Source of the DNA: Peromyscus leucopus
Taxonomy: Eukaryota; Chordata; Mammalia; Rodentia; Cricetidae
DNA: 64,000 nucleotides
NCBI RefSeq assembly: GCF_004664715.2
Contig: NC_051083.1
Location: forward strand, 121,896,971-121,960,970
Direction of reading: 5' to 3'
Position numbers and translations under genes: made by a program
Notes under the pieces: generated by a model
What the model was told of the DNA's origin: nothing
What the model saw: the letters and a program-made list of their open reading frames with translations, nothing else
The model's database searches: none
Shown here: piece by piece, positions 35,628-48,335 of the stretch
How the letters are laid out: each line of letters opens with the position of its first letter
How positions within the stretch are numbered: the first letter of the stretch is position 1

Positions 35628-37140
35628 CAACTGAGTGTACCAGGCTCTGATGACTCCCCATGGGAGAACTTGCCTTTTTGGAGAAGGGAATGGGGGGTGG
35701 GTTGGGGGTAGAAGGCTTGGGGAGGAGAGGGGATCTGTGGTTGGTATGTGAAATAAATAGACAATTTCTTTTTTTTCTTTTTTTATTTTATTTCATTTTT
35801 CTTTGTTAAGAAATTTTCTACTCACTCCTCATGCTATCCATAGACCCTCCTCCTCCCTCCTCCCACCCCCAGTCCTCTTTCCCAAGCCACCCACATCCCC
35901 CACATCCCCCAAATCGAGGTCTCCCATGGGGAGTCAGCAGAGCCCAGCTCACTGAGCCTAAGCAGGTCCAAGCCCCTTCCCTCTGCACCAAGGCTATGGA
36001 AGGTGTCACACCACAGACACCAGATTCCCAGAAGCCTGCCCATGCACCAGGGACAGAACCAGATCCCCCTGCCTGGGTTCCCCCCCAAAAAAGTTCGAGC
36101 CAAACAACCATCTTCCGTGTCCAGAGGGCCTAGTCCAGTCCCACGGGGGCTCCACAGCCACCAGTCCACATTTCATGGTTTTCCACTAATGTGGTCCATC
36201 ATCTCTGCACATCCTCCCATCATGATCTCGATGTCCCTCACCTGCAGTATCTCTCCTCTCTCTCATCAATTGGATTCCCGGAACTCAGCCTGGTGCCTGG
36301 CCATGGATTTCTGAATCTGCCTCTATTTGTCACTGCTAGGTTATTTGCTAGGCTGGTCACCAGAGTAGACTGGTCCAGGCACCCTCTGGACCACTGCCAG
36401 CAGACCAAGGTGGGGTCAACCTTGTGGATTCCTGAGAGCCTCCCCTGCACCCTGCCTCTTCCCATTCACATGATGTCCTCATTATCATGGTATATCTTCC
36501 TCCCTGCCCTCCCACTCTGTCCCTGTTCCAGCGTGACCCTCCCATTTCCCTATGTTCTCATCCCCCACTCCTCACCCTCTGCCAACACCCCCACACATAC
36601 CTAGTCCATTCATGTAGATCTCATCCACTTCTCCTTCACGGGGTCATCCATGTGTCCCTCCTAGGGTCTTTTCCTGTTAGCTAGCCTCAATAGAGAATTA
36701 CTTAATTTAAAAAAGTCATAATGGACAAATAGCTAAACTAGTGGAAACACATGAACTATGAACCAATAGCTGAGGAGTCCCCAACTGAATCAGGCCCTCT
36801 GGATAAGTGAGACAGTTGATTAGCTTGAACTGTTTGGGAGACCCCCAGGCAGTGGGACCAGGACCTGTCCTTGGTGCATGAGCTGGCTGTTTGGAACCTG
36901 GGGCCTATGCTGGGACACTTTGCTCAGCCTTGGTGCAGTGAGGAGGGGACTGGACCTGCCTGGATTGAATCTACCAGGCTGGGCTGACTCCCCAGGGGAG
37001 ACCTTGCCCTGGAGGAGGTGGGAATGGGGGGCGAATTGGAAGGGAAGGCTGGGGGGTGGGAGGAGGGAGGACAGGGGAATCCGTGGCTGATATGTAAGAT
37101 TAAATTAATTATAAAATAAAAAAATCATAATGAAAAAAAA
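35628..37140 (+). mobile_element. Compound L1 insertion with tandem 3' ends and a nested antisense L1
   Basis: The whole block is flanked by the exact 15-bp duplication AAAGACAGTGAGGCA (35613-35627 and 37141-37155). Segment A (35628 to about 35,756) is a sense L1 3' end. Segment B (about 35,771-36,689) is an antisense L1 3' UTR with its A-tail at the low end. Segment C (about 36,704-37,140) is another sense L1 3' end with a poly-A tail. ATAGACAATTTCTT (35757-35770) and ATAGAGAATTACTT (36690-36703) look like the 12/14 duplication of segment B. Long open frames here are GC-rich 3' UTR artefacts. Confidence 0.82.
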
Positions 37141-37287
37141 AAAGACAGTGAGGCAGCAGAAAGGAAGGCTCTCCTGCTGACTGGACACTGTCAAGCCACT
37201 ATCACAGTAAATTATACTCTATTTGTCAACAGTAAATGGTTCACATATGTCTTAGGGTGTGTGAAAATTATGTCCAGATGAATAATC

Positions 37288-37500
37288 TGGGGCTAGGGGG
37301 ACTTCTCTTTACCCAGAGCACTTGTTGCTCTTGAGAGGACCTGGGTTAAGCTCACAACTGTCTGAAATTCCAGTTCTAGGAGATCCAACACCTTCTGAGG
37401 GCATCAGGCACCCATGTGGTGAAACCAATCATAAAATTTCAAATGTGTCCAGTGCTAATTTGTGGGAATGCTGTGATAAAAATAAAATTTAAAAAAAAAA
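37288..37500 (+). mobile_element. B2/B3 SINE (diverged)
   Basis: AGAGCACTTGTTGCTCTTGA, GAGGACCTGGGTTAAGCTCA and GGCATCAGGCACCCATGTGG mark the B2 body, with an A-rich end at 37,480-37,500. Confidence 0.75.
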
Positions 37501-38631
37501 TTTCTTTGGATGACTGAATAGCGTTTGACCAATAAAAGGCTTCCAAAAATATTAAATCTATTCATTAAGCAAAGTATGGTGATTCCATATAGTTCAATCC
37601 TAGTAGGTACTTAATATTATTACTCTGATTGTAAAGATCCACAAAACTGAAATGCTCCAAGGGTGCCAAGTTCTTGCTCTCTTTTCATAAGGACACTGCC
37701 ACCTCAGACTCACCTTACCCAGATCCTATAACAGACAAATACTTTACTGAACATCAAGGAAAGGAAGCAAACATGTGGCCCCTTCCCACATAGAACAGTT
37801 ATTTGTCTGTGCCATTGTTGTTTGTAGATAGGCACAAAGATTTAAGTATCATATGTTCAGACTTTGTCGAGAGGAGGTTGCAGCAATCATGTTTCACTAT
37901 GGGTTTCTGATATTCCCACTACAGGATGAACTGTACTCCTCCCAACCAATGGGTATTACCCCACTTGCCTGTCTGAAAGAGACAGGGGTTAAGCAGAACA
38001 TTGTTAAGGGAGATAGGAAGTATCTAGTACTCCTAACCCTTAACACTTACCAAATACTGAACAAGAGTCACTCCTCTCCATCACTCGGACTCACACTGTA
38101 CACAATGCAAGTGGAAGCACTGTTATCACCTGTACATTGCAGGCACTCAGGAGAGACTGACTGATCTAGTTGATAATTCCTCCTAGTTTCAGGAGTCAAA
38201 TGGTTCAGAACAGTACAGGCTAAAACGTGCACCAGAGAGATGCTCTTCTTGAAAGAGTTCAGAATATTTCATGCCTTCTTTCCTAGAAATGAAAATCCAG
38301 CAATCTTACATTTGTAAATCAGCAAGTAGTTTCAGTGCGGATGCAGGTATAGCCATGGGTACAGAGCAATTTAGTACTCGTAAATGTTATCTGTGTGTAT
38401 ATACAGAAATTTCCAAGGCTACAATGCAAAAAAAAAGCTATTAGTGCACTTTTAAGAGTGATAATGTAGTAACTAAATGTAGTAAAGACTACATTTGAAA
38501 TTCTGCATTGCGAAAATTCTACAGAAATGTATTTAGAAGAAAGAATTTCACTCCTTTTCAGAAAAAACTCTAAACACCTGCCTTCTGGGTGATGTTTTTT
38601 CTCCTTTTCCCCAGGCAACATGAAAAATATG
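37501..38631. other. Unique intronic DNA, no feature recognised
   Basis: Nothing was recognised. Confidence 0.5.
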
Positions 38632-38645
38632 ACAACCCACTTCTT

Positions 38646-38853
38646 TTTTTTTTGTTTTTTTTTTGTTTTTTTTTTTTGTTTGTTTGTTTGGTTTTTTTTT
38701 TTTTTTTTTTTTTGAGACAGGGTTTCTCTGTGTAGCTTTGCGCCTTTCCTGGAGCTCACTTGGTAGCCCAGGCTGGCCTCGAACTCACGGAGATCCGCCT
38801 GGCTCTGCCTCCCTAGTGCTGGGATTAAAGGCGTGCGCCACCACCGCCCGGCA
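38646..38853 (-). mobile_element. Young B1 SINE with long poly-A tail
   Basis: The antisense copy has an exact 14-bp duplication ACAACCCACTTCTT (38632-38645 and 38854-38867). On the minus strand the A-rich tail is interrupted by CAAA units (38,646-38,713). The body is near-identical to the 2.8-kb copy. The 195-codon frame read through it is an artefact. Confidence 0.95.
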
Positions 38854-39089
38854 ACAACCCACTTCTTATACATAACTTCATAGCTGCCTCTTAGGGTTTT
38901 ACTCATATGTTATCTTCTCAGTGAATTCATCTCTGATTAACAAAATCAAAACTTCAAGCATTTACAGTAGACATCTGGGGGAATGGAGACACATACACAC
39001 ACAAATTAAAGCCAAAAGTGAAGAACCTTCATTGTACCAACTACTACATCTAGAACAATAACTGTCTGATAAAAAACATATGTGCTGGC

Positions 39090-39485
39090 TAGTTTTATGT
39101 CAGTGTGACATAAGCTAAAACAGTTTAAAAAGAAGGAACCTCAATTAAGAAAAGTCACACACAAAATTGGCCTGTGGGCAAGACTACGATACGTTTTGTT
39201 AGTTTGTGGTTAATGTGGGAGGACCCAGCCAAGTGTAGGTGGTCCCCCCTCCATGGGCTGGTGGTATTGGAGCGTGTAAGAAAGCAGGCTAAGCAAGAGA
39301 ACAAACCAGTAAGCAGCACACTTCCACAGCCAGTACAACAGTTTCTGCATCCAGCTTACTGCCTTGAGTTCCTGCCCTCACTTCCCTGATGATGGACTAC
39401 AAAGCTATATGTAGATGAGATGAACCCTGTCCTCAAGTTAATTTGGTCATAGTGTTTTATCATAGGAACAGAAACCTTAACCAAG
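39090..39485 (+). repeat. Rodent medium-reiterated repeat, copy 3
   Basis: TGCTGGCTAGTTTTATGTCA, GGGAGGACCCAGCCAAG, AAGAAAGCAGGCTAAGCAAG and GAAACCTTAACCAAGACA match the family also seen at 4.7 kb. Confidence 0.7.
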
Positions 39486-40620
39486 ACAGTAAATAATGAG
39501 CAGATGCTGAAAGAATGTTGAATGAGAAGCCTATTTTTCAAAGTTAAAATAAAATATCCCATATAAAGTGTAAGTGTTATTTCAGAGTGAACAATCCTTT
39601 TCATTTCTTCACTTGGTAACACATTCCTGATTTATATGACAGTGTTTTTCAGAGAAAAGCATTAATACATACTCTAGGACACTTTATTAGAACACTCATT
39701 ATGATCACGTCAAATGGAAGCCATTTGGTTCTAGCACATGCACAGTTGAAACCAGCCCTAGGCAATACCTGTATTAACTTTGTCTTGTACTAGAGAAAAA
39801 CTCATTAAATCAGACCCAATAATAAGGAATTCATAAATACCATGGGGTCACAACCTTTAACTACTTATAGGGAAAGGATATGCTGAGTATTTCATAACAC
39901 TTTCTCAAAATTTTTGTTGTAAAAATTACCTTCAAAAGCAACCAGAAGAAAAAAACATTAAGACTTAGAGTTCTTCACTGTGGCAAATACTAAAATTCAC
40001 AAATTTTGTTAGTTAGAAGTTTTGGTTATTTTATGTACTTGTACATAATAAAAGTAGCTATCTCTTTTTAAGCCATAACATAACACCAATGTTCCAGACT
40101 ACCATTCCTACATCTATCCTCTGATGGAATGCTTCCAAATTACTGTGTTTCCTTCTAGCACTGGTCTGTAAATCTTGACTTTACTGAGAGCAATACCAAT
40201 CCATGTCCATCTTCCCTTTAACTAGAAATGGTTTCTTCTCAATTGGTGTTTTTCACTTTTGAATTTGGTGCTTGAAAACAAAATAATGAGCTACACAAAC
40301 CTCTGCACAGAGGGTTCTTCCTGTGAGACAAGGTAGCCTCTGGACATTAGTGGCCTATTGGGGAATGCCCATCCTCCATTCACGCCAGAGTTAAATTGGA
40401 GTAAAGTTAAAATACAGATTTTTCTCAAAAGCTTTTAGTGGACTTTCCTCTGACATACCACACCCTCTCCCTTAACCCCTGCCTGTTAATTCTTGGAGGG
40501 AAAAGTCTAAAATGGTTAAAAGTTATTATCTTATTAGCACCCTTAAAACTTAATCCGGGGTTTATCATTATCATCCATACTTTACAAATGGGACTTTTGA
40601 TATAAAGCATTTAGGAGATG
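39486..40620. other. Unique intronic DNA, no feature recognised
   Basis: Nothing was recognised. Confidence 0.5.
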
Positions 40621-40628
40621 GCTCAGTA

Positions 40629-40794
40629 GGGCTGGAGAGATGGCTCAGTGCCTAAGTACATGTGCTACTTTTACAAAGGAGTCAAGTTTGCTTCCCAGGA
40701 CCCACATTGGTGGCTCACAATCACCTGCAACTCCAGCTCCAGGAGATTAGATGACCCTGGATCTCTAGGACACCAGCACTCATGTGCATACACA

Positions 40795-40860
<66 letters not shown>
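40629..40860 (+). mobile_element. B2/B3 SINE with (AC)n(AT)n tail
   Basis: GGGCTGGAGAGATGGCTCAG is the intact head with the pol III A-box. CAGGACCCACATTGGTGGCT follows. The tail is (AC)n to about 40,838, then (AT)n to 40,860. Confidence 0.92.
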
Positions 40861-40899
40861 AACATAATTTAATAATATGTACAACTCTTCACCCTCATA

Positions 40900-41310
40900 G
40901 ACAAGGTCTCAGACCTTTTTGTACCTACTCTGCCTAGAGAGCCTCATGCTTCTCCATCTATAATGCATGGCACAGGATTACACATGCTTATATTTCCATT
41001 TGCAGGCCCTCTTCATCTTCTTTCCTTTGGTCCATTCTTCTGTCTTCTTTGTCTTTAGATGTGCAATGACCTCTCCTTGTGAAACTTCTTGCCTCCTCTT
41101 TGGTAGACCAGTTCCCTGACTATTCAAGACTAAATTAAGTGCTACTCTCTGAGCTTGCAGAGCTCTCAGGAGCTCTACTATGGCATCACTGGCCATACTT
41201 TATTCTGACTACTCCTTGTCTGTCATTTTACTACAGTGTGAACCTCTAGAGGGTAAGTATCATACATAGATAGTGCAATCACTTTTTGCCAACATCTACA
41301 ATCAAGACTT
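40900..41310. repeat. L2/MIR-like diverged stretch
   Basis: CTACAGTGTGAACCTCTAGAG and neighbouring text recall L2-type sequence. Support is weak. Confidence 0.3.
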
Positions 41311-41346
41311 ACACCAGTACATAATCATAAATAAATGGCATGAGGG

Positions 41347-41578
41347 TCCTGGAGGGATGGTTCAAAGGTGAGGAGAACTAATTGCTCTTGTAGAGAACTC
41401 AGGTCCAGTTTCCAGCAGCCATATAGTAGTTCACTACCATCCACAACCCCAGTTCCAGGGGATTTGGTGTTCTCTTCTGACCTTTGTGGGCATCAGGCAT
41501 TGTATGTGGTACACATACATACATTCAGGGAAAACATTCACACACATGAAATAACCAAACCTAAAAAATAAACAGATG
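41347..41578 (+). mobile_element. B2/B3 SINE (diverged)
   Basis: GTCCTGGAGGGATGGTTCAA is the head, then CAGGTCCAGTTTCCAGCAGC, TTCCAGGGGATTTGGTG and CTGACCTTTGTGGGCATCAG. Confidence 0.85.
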
Positions 41579-42064
41579 ATTTTTAAAGAATAAATGACAT
41601 GAACTGAACTATTTTGTGCCAATATTTGGGGAAATAATAGTGATTGTGTCCTGCCTCTCATGTAGATACTGAAGCCCAAACTCAGATGCAATATGAGTGA
41701 TTAACTTGAAGTCAGAAATGAGTTGTGTTCTGCCTACTGACTATCCACAATGTGTCAACTATAATGCTGTATGCTAAACATTGATGGTCTTTTTGACTTT
41801 ATAAAAATTTATGACCTACTAATAGCAGCCATCTAACTGCATTTTTGTGTGAATAGTATGGATTAGGATGCCTTCTGGTCTCTTGTGCCTTACGTGCTGC
41901 CAAACAGTTCATATTCCAAGCACCTTGACTTTGATTTTGATTTCAATAAATAAAATGGCACAGCTGCAAATACATCTATGGCCTTTTGATCATGGAACAT
42001 ATAAATGACAAAACCTTGAAGCCTTCAACCTTGCCCCAGCCCCCCCCAAAAAATGGCTTCTACT

Positions 42065-42250
42065 TGAGAAGTTTGTTTGTTTGTTTGTTTGTTTTGTTTT
42101 GTTTGATATTTTGTTATTGTGAGATCATCCTTCTAATGCATCCTTGGCTAGCCTGGAATTTGCTTTATAGCTCAAACTGACCTCAAACCCACAGGGATCT
42201 GCCTGCCTCTATTCTGAGATGAAATGTGTACATCAACACTCCTTGCTGGT
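42065..42250 (-). mobile_element. B1 SINE (diverged) with (GTTT)n tail
   Basis: The (GTTT)n/(GTTTT)n run at 42,070-42,105 is the antisense tail. AGCTCAAACTGACCTCAAAC and CAGGGATCTGCCTGCCTC are the body. Confidence 0.7.
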
Positions 42251-42499
42251 ATCTAATGAGTTTTATTCCTTTTTAAAAAAGGTACCCTGAGGTTTTATTT
42301 GAAATTAACATTTAAACAAGTGTATTAACATTGAGTCTATCTGTGTCTGCATATATTTTTTTTCCTCTCAAGAAACCTCCCTGTTAATTCATGGAAATGG
42401 TATTTTATACATCTGCCTTGAAAAATGTGCCATCAATGTCACTGTCCCTTGGAGTTGTAATGCTATAATGCAACATTTGCAGAGACTGTCCATGTAGGT

Positions 42500-42870
42500 G
42501 ACATGACTCTCTCCTCCAGGAATAAGCGACTTTCTTACATTTTCTAAGTCAGCCATGTTCTTGCTCATCCTTCAACCTTTATGAGCAATGTTCCCACTTT
42601 TCAGAACAAGATTCTTCCTCCTAATTAACTGAAAAACCTTTGACAGATTTCTGATCCTAGTACTACCACTGCCAATGACATTAAGCTTCCTTTACTATCA
42701 TTTCTGGAATGTCTACAGCATTCTGCTACTTCTCCTCAGCTAGAGCAATGTCTCCTTGCCATTTATCCTACTGTCAGCTCACAAAGCACATGAGCAAGAA
42801 CTCCCCTCCACACTACTGTTTCCTTAGTCCATGGCACTGAGCCTTTCACATGATTAATGCTCTTTGAATG
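42500..42870 (+). repeat. L2 remnant
   Basis: Pyrimidine-rich text ends with ATGCTCTTTGAATGAATGGA, as in L2 3' ends. Confidence 0.4.
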
Positions 42871-44399
42871 AATGGAGTCAAGATTCACAGGCATGTGTTT
42901 TACATTGTTGTCTTTCACGTGAAAATAAATTATCTATGTGTTCTGAGTACATATTACTAGAACCTTTATTAGAAACCAGAATCTGCTTTGGGAGATTTCT
43001 ATTTGTGTAGAGTTATAAAGATGCTGGAGTAGGTTCAGAAGTCGACAGGGGGAATGAAAAACAAGGGTTAGGAGCCAATATGTGGAATAGGAAATCTTTG
43101 CCCTAATACAAACATGGCACTCACAGTTCTAGCTGCACACCCCAGAGTCACTATCCTTTGTACACTATCCTCAGTGGTAGCTGAAAGGAAAGAAAATGCC
43201 TTAGGAAACCACTGGAGGAGCCTTACCAAATCATAACCAAACCATAGACTTGGATCATTCCTCCACTGATACCAAGTATTCAACAAATATTGCTGCCACT
43301 CCTCACAAAGATTTAAAGAAAAATTTTGCCCCATACTTAAATCTAATTTGTGCTCCTGAACATAAGCCTTGTCTTACACAAGGAAAAAACAGATAAAAAC
43401 AAATAAAAATGTCCTTATTCCAAGACTAGGGAGAAAGCTTTTTCCTAAATGACAGAAGAAGTCAAATTCCTATTCATATAAGCATTTAATTTATTTTCTT
43501 TACGGGCAAGGTTTTGCCCCAGGTATTAGAAATCAAAAGAATAATAACAAAGGCACCATGTCCAACAATTTTATACTATAGTGCAAAGGACACAGGAAGG
43601 CATGGTCAACCCAAATGCAGATATGGAGTTTAACAGAAGTAACCATACAGAAAGTACAAATTCACATAAGAAAGCTATAGACATTGGTTATACATTCAAT
43701 CTTCACATACCTAAGATGGTAAATTTTAAGGTATATTTTATCTCAATTAAAAATAAAATGAAATTTCAAAGATATATTCAGTTACAATGCTACTTGATGG
43801 AACTGTTATGAAGCTCTATTCCAGCAAAACATTGTGGGACACAAAAGTCCCAAAAGTGTAAGTTGTATAGAAACAGCATATATTCACCTAACACATAAAT
43901 AAGAAAAAAAAAGTCATGTTTTGGTTCTTTAGTCACCAGTAAATATAATGGTATGAAAAGAGATGAACACGTTTTTAGAAACTGTTCTTGCTTTTATGAG
44001 GGAAAACAATGCAAACCTTCCTATTTAGGTCATAGAAGTTACTGTAAACATTCCAAGGAAAGCTTTTTAATAACAGCCAACCACAAAGGACCTGGTTTCA
44101 ACAATGGCATGTCACAGAGTCAATGGAAAGAAGGTCAAGAGAGAAATCTCCTGGATCATAGAAATCAGGATATAAGTAACCTCTTCTAAATTTAGAAATA
44201 GCAAAACGAGACAGTGCTTTGAATAAGGAATTTGGATTCAACAATAACTGAAAGGCCTTCTGGCTCTAAATAACAATTTTTTGTTTCATAAAATAATCAG
44301 AAAAACATCCTAAGTATTTATTCCAAACCTGGCTTTTGCTATCATCAGTAAAGGGGAGCACAGACTTGAAACTGTCGGTGTGTTAATGTGGAAATGGTC
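42871..44399. other. Unique intronic DNA, no feature recognised
   Basis: Nothing was recognised. Confidence 0.5.
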
Positions 44400-44535
44400 A
44401 GACAAGGCTTTGGCCACTGTCTTCTTTCCTAACCTTGGATATATCACTGCCTCTCAGAGGCCTGATTATTTTCTAGAATGAGAAGGTTAGACTGAATGAC
44501 ATATAGTGTTCCTTCTAGCCATTGAATCTATGACT
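44400..44535 (+). repeat. MIR-like ancient SINE
   Basis: CCTTGGATATATCACTGCCT and AATGAGAAGGTTAGACTGAA fit MIR3/MIR order. Confidence 0.5.
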
Positions 44536-44547
44536 CAGAATCTGGGG

Positions 44548-44680
44548 AAACAGGCCAGTAGATGCTTATAATCCCAGCACTGGTTGAGGCAGGAAGGTCA
44601 TGATTGAGCTCAGCCTTGGCTACACACTAAGACCCAGTCATACATACACACATTGAGCGGGGGAGAGAAAGATTAAAAGT
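44548..44680 (+). repeat. B1-like SINE (diverged)
   Basis: TGCTTATAATCCCAGCACTG then GAGCTCAGCCTTGGCTACAC. Confidence 0.6.
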
Positions 44681-46232
44681 TAAATTAAAATGGTTTAAAG
44701 ATCTCAGAAGTGAGAATAAAAATAGGCACTTCGAGTAACAGTTCATAGCTAGAATTGCTAGAAACTTCAACAAGAGTCCACTAAGGTTGGCTTTTGTTTC
44801 GTTATTTTTAAACATGCTGTTCCTGATCTCTAAAGAAATATCTTGGATTACGAGAGATAATGCTAACATCATCAAACTCTTCCAATATTATAACTGACTT
44901 TTCACTCACCATTGATGTCCAATCCTTGGTACAGTTTCCATAAACTAATTTTTGTCATTATGTAATTTACTTTAGAAAAATGTGTCCTAGACAAAGTCTT
45001 ACTCTCAGCAGAGCAGCTACACTCATTTCTTCCATCCAGGTAAACTAAGCAAATCACCTGTGACTCAAAGGCAGGGGACAAGTATATTATCCTTCAGTAA
45101 GTTTTTCAGATCCTAAGGAGATACTTCACTAAAATCAATACAAAATTTTTCAATGTAATACTTTGTCACTTGTCTAGAAACAATAGCCTTGGAAGAGGAA
45201 ATGAACTGCTTTACTTTCTTTTCCTCCTTTTTTGTGCATTGTGCCCTTTCAAAGTATGCTCTTTGTATCATGAATTCAAAAGTTGCTTTTTTTATGTCCA
45301 GTGAGGTAGAAGGAGGAAGCTGGGCATTTTATTAAATGGTGAAATCTGTCAAAGTCCCCAAGACTCATGTGATACAAACCAGGTCATCCGATGCAGTCTG
45401 AATTTCCAATTCAGAGAAATAGACACCATTTATAACTCAAAATGACTAGCTGTAATAGGTCAATGCACTGGATTGCTCATTAACCAGTTACAGCAGACAC
45501 TGCTTGATAACCATAGGATGAGAAGAGGTAGAGATGAACCTAGGCCTAGCTTAGGCCTCACACTTGCTGTCCTGTCTCCCAAGAGCTGCCAACTATGAAT
45601 AGGAAAGTAAATTTTAAGAAGAGTCATTCCCTTGCTCATCCCATCTCTTCCTGTTCTAGGATGACAGAGGAATATCTCCCACCCCTTGCCTCATTGAGAG
45701 TCAAGCTAACAGAATGGTCAAAACATGGCCATTGGTATCTTTTAACCTAACAGTGTCCAGGGATTTGAGAGCTCTGAATGTCATCTTCAAAACTCCATCC
45801 CAGTCCTCTGGAAGGACCCAGGTTTTCTAATTTCTTTCTATCACTGTTTTTTTTATTATTATTATTATTAAAGAGTGGGCCAGTAAGGGGAAAATCGAGT
45901 TGATAGGAAAGAGAGGAGGAACAGGAAAAACATGGTGAAAGAGAGAAAACAACTGAACATTCTATTCAACCTATCAGCACAGGAGCAAACTGAGGGTCTG
46001 AAGTGCTGACAACTGATAATAACACTGGGCCTAGATCACAGGACACTACTTCACCTAATAGGTGGTAATTATTTGAGTGTCTAACCCCCGAGAATCTGTA
46101 TAAGACTATGGCCTCTGCTCACCAGAAAAATCCACATTTACACACAGTTTATGTGAGACCCATGATTGTTTCTTGGACAATGTTTTCCAAACTTACCTGA
46201 AATTAAGAATCACTCAGATACATATACATCAT
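44681..46232. other. Unique DNA with a short (TTA)n tract
   Basis: Nothing coding was seen. A (TTA)n run lies at about 45,853-45,871. Confidence 0.5.

Positions 46233-46288
<56 letters not shown>
46233..46288. repeat. (AC)n microsatellite
   Basis: About 28 units. Confidence 0.95.
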
Positions 46289-46291
<3 letters not shown>

Positions 46292-46647
46292 GAAATCTGC
46301 CCAAGTACCAAAGGCTCAGGTGATACAAACCAGGTCACCTTATGTAGCCTGAACTCTGAATTCCACCAGAGAAATAGATGCCATTTATAACATTTATATG
46401 TATAAGTATACATAGCTTTGTAAGCTTCCCACGCAGGTCTGCTGAATCAGATTCTCATGGTGGGGCATATATGTGGTGAGAGATCATGCTAAAGTCTAAG
46501 CAGGGTCTGGAACCAGAGTTTTAGTGCTTCCTGGACTATAGATCAACACTCTGTATCTGGCATGCACATCATCTGACATCCTTGATAGTTTGCCCTAGCC
46601 AGAGCCCCAGTGAGTATGATAAGCAGCAAATCAACAACTCCTTTAGC

Positions 46648-46815
46648 TGAGTGGGGTGGCACACACCTTTATTTCCAGCATTGGACAGGAAGAAGCAGGC
46701 AGAGTCAGGCAGACCTCTGTGAATTCAAGGCCAGACCAGCCTATAGAGAGAGTTCCAGGCCAGTCAGGGTTATACAGTGAGACATAGTCTCAAAAATCAA
46801 CAATAACAAAATCTC
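46648..46815 (+). mobile_element. B1 SINE (older subfamily)
   Basis: GAGTGGGGTGGCACACACCT, TTCAAGGCCAGACCAGCCTA, then an A-rich tail (AATCAACAATAACAAAATC). Confidence 0.8.
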
Positions 46816-46888
46816 CTTGACACATGCTACCAAAATTGAACAAAGTGCCTCCTGCATGGATAGCCAGAGTACCAAACTTAAGCTTATA

Positions 46889-47044
46889 AATTATGTGTTC
46901 TATGAAGTTAAGAGACCATTATATGTAAATTATGAGTTCTATGAAGTTAAGAGACCATTATATGTAAATTATGAGTTCTATGAAGGCAAGGGACCATTAT
47001 ATGTAAATTATGCATTCTATGAAGGTAAGGGACCATTATATGCT
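46889..47044. repeat. 39-bp minisatellite, four units
   Basis: Units at 46889, 46928, 46967 and 47006 each read AATTATG..TTCTATGAAG and CCATTATATG. They differ at few positions. Flanking text to 47,105 resembles a MIR3/L2-type end. The period is a multiple of three, so an open frame of 96 codons (46817-47107) repeats NYEFYEVKRPLYV-like units. I regard this as a chance frame. Confidence 0.93.
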
Positions 47045-47974
47045 GCATTTACTGCTGTCTTCTCAGTGTCAGAAGAAGCACCTGAAGGTTCTGTAAATAA
47101 TTATTAAGCAAATAAATCAATCAATGAATTAAAACACAAATTAGTGAATTGGAAATCCTTTAATTTGGTAGTTGACTGCCAGATACACATACAAATCTAC
47201 AAATTCATTTCTATTGCCCACAAGCCCTTTAATAAGAATCCTCTAACTTAAATTATCAATACAAAAGTCACTATTATTTTAATAACCTTACCAATATCGC
47301 TAATGACCAAATTCCAGATATTATCTTCTCTTTGGTCTTTTCCATGTATTAGTTCATTCAATGTGTAATAGGAATTTTTTTTTATTATATACTGACAGTA
47401 GAAACAGTCTTGCCATACTAGAAACCCTGGCCCCTGAATCCAAAGAACTACAAACACCAGAATTGCAATTTTTGTAACTCATCTCCCAGCTAAACTCCCT
47501 GGGTCCCAGAGCTCAATATATCTATACATATTACCTGGCTTTGTTACTAAGATAGGGAAGGAAGAAACAGAATGGCTCTCACCCCAGCTTGGGCCCAAAT
47601 TGTATGTAAATCTCTGGTGGGTTTTTTCATATTTTATATACTTTATATTATTTTATTTTTATTCTGGTGAACAGTTGAATCTAAATCTAGGCCTTATAGC
47701 AAGGGTCTCTAATAACAGATTCTTAAAATAATTGTGTAAGACAACTATAACTATTTCCAGCTTATACTAATTGGAGTTTAGAAAACAAATAATAGAGAAA
47801 TTTAAATATGAACTCAAGTCTCTAAAAATCTATGTTTTCAATGATGCATCCATTTTTATATAGAAGATAGTTTGTTGTAAAGTAGAGGTTGTCACAAAAA
47901 TGTTAGTGATATTTAATCCAAGTAGTTGCTGACATTCTAATGGCTTTGGGTGTATAGTGTTTTTTAAAAAATAT
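47045..47974. other. Unique intronic DNA, no feature recognised
   Basis: Nothing was recognised. Confidence 0.45.
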
Positions 47975-47981
47975 GTAACTT

Positions 47982-48146
47982 GCCGGGTGGTGGTGGTGGC
48001 ACATGCCTTTGATCCCAGCACTCGGGAGGCAGAGGCAGGTGGATCTCTGTGAGTTCGAGACCAGCCTGGGCTACAGAGTGAGTTCCAGGAAAGGCGCAAA
48101 GCTACACAGAGAAACCCTGTCTTGAAAAACCAAAAAAAAAAAAAAA
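47982..48146 (+). mobile_element. Young B1 SINE next to a B2
   Basis: A full sense B1 from GCCGGGTGGTGGTGGTGG to the poly-A tail. A 7-bp duplication GTAACTT lies at 47975-47981 and 48147-48153. The cricetid AGGAAAGGCGCAAAGC variant is present. Confidence 0.94.
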
Positions 48147-48153
48147 GTAACTT

Positions 48154-48335
48154 ATTTTTTATTGTATGTTCGTTGGTGTTTTGCCTGTGTGTATGTCTGT
48201 GTCAAGGTATTAGAAGCCCTGGAACTGGAGTTACAGACAGGTGTGAGCCACCATGTGGGTGCTGGGAATTGAACCTGGGTCCTCTAGAAGACCAACCAGT
48301 GCTCTTAACAGCTGAGTCATTTCTCCAGCCCTGGG
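48154..48335 (-). mobile_element. B2/B3 SINE
   Basis: The minus-strand head is AGGGCTGGAGAAATGACTCA. It continues AGAGCACTGGTTGGTCTTCT, with a GGTTCAATTCCCAGCACCCA B-box region. The young B1 is inserted at its A/T-rich tail. Confidence 0.9.

Noticed and set aside
35818..36604. Several frames of 75-137 codons on both strands
   Set aside because: All lie in L1 3' UTR sequence, which is GC-rich and noncoding.
38319..38906. Longest open frame in the window (195 codons, minus)
   Set aside because: It runs through a B1 body and its poly-A tail (poly-K stretch) into unique DNA. There is no independent coding signal.
46889..47044. CRISPR-like array of 39-bp units
   Set aside because: Units are directly adjacent with no spacers, in a rodent intron. 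It is a minisatellite.
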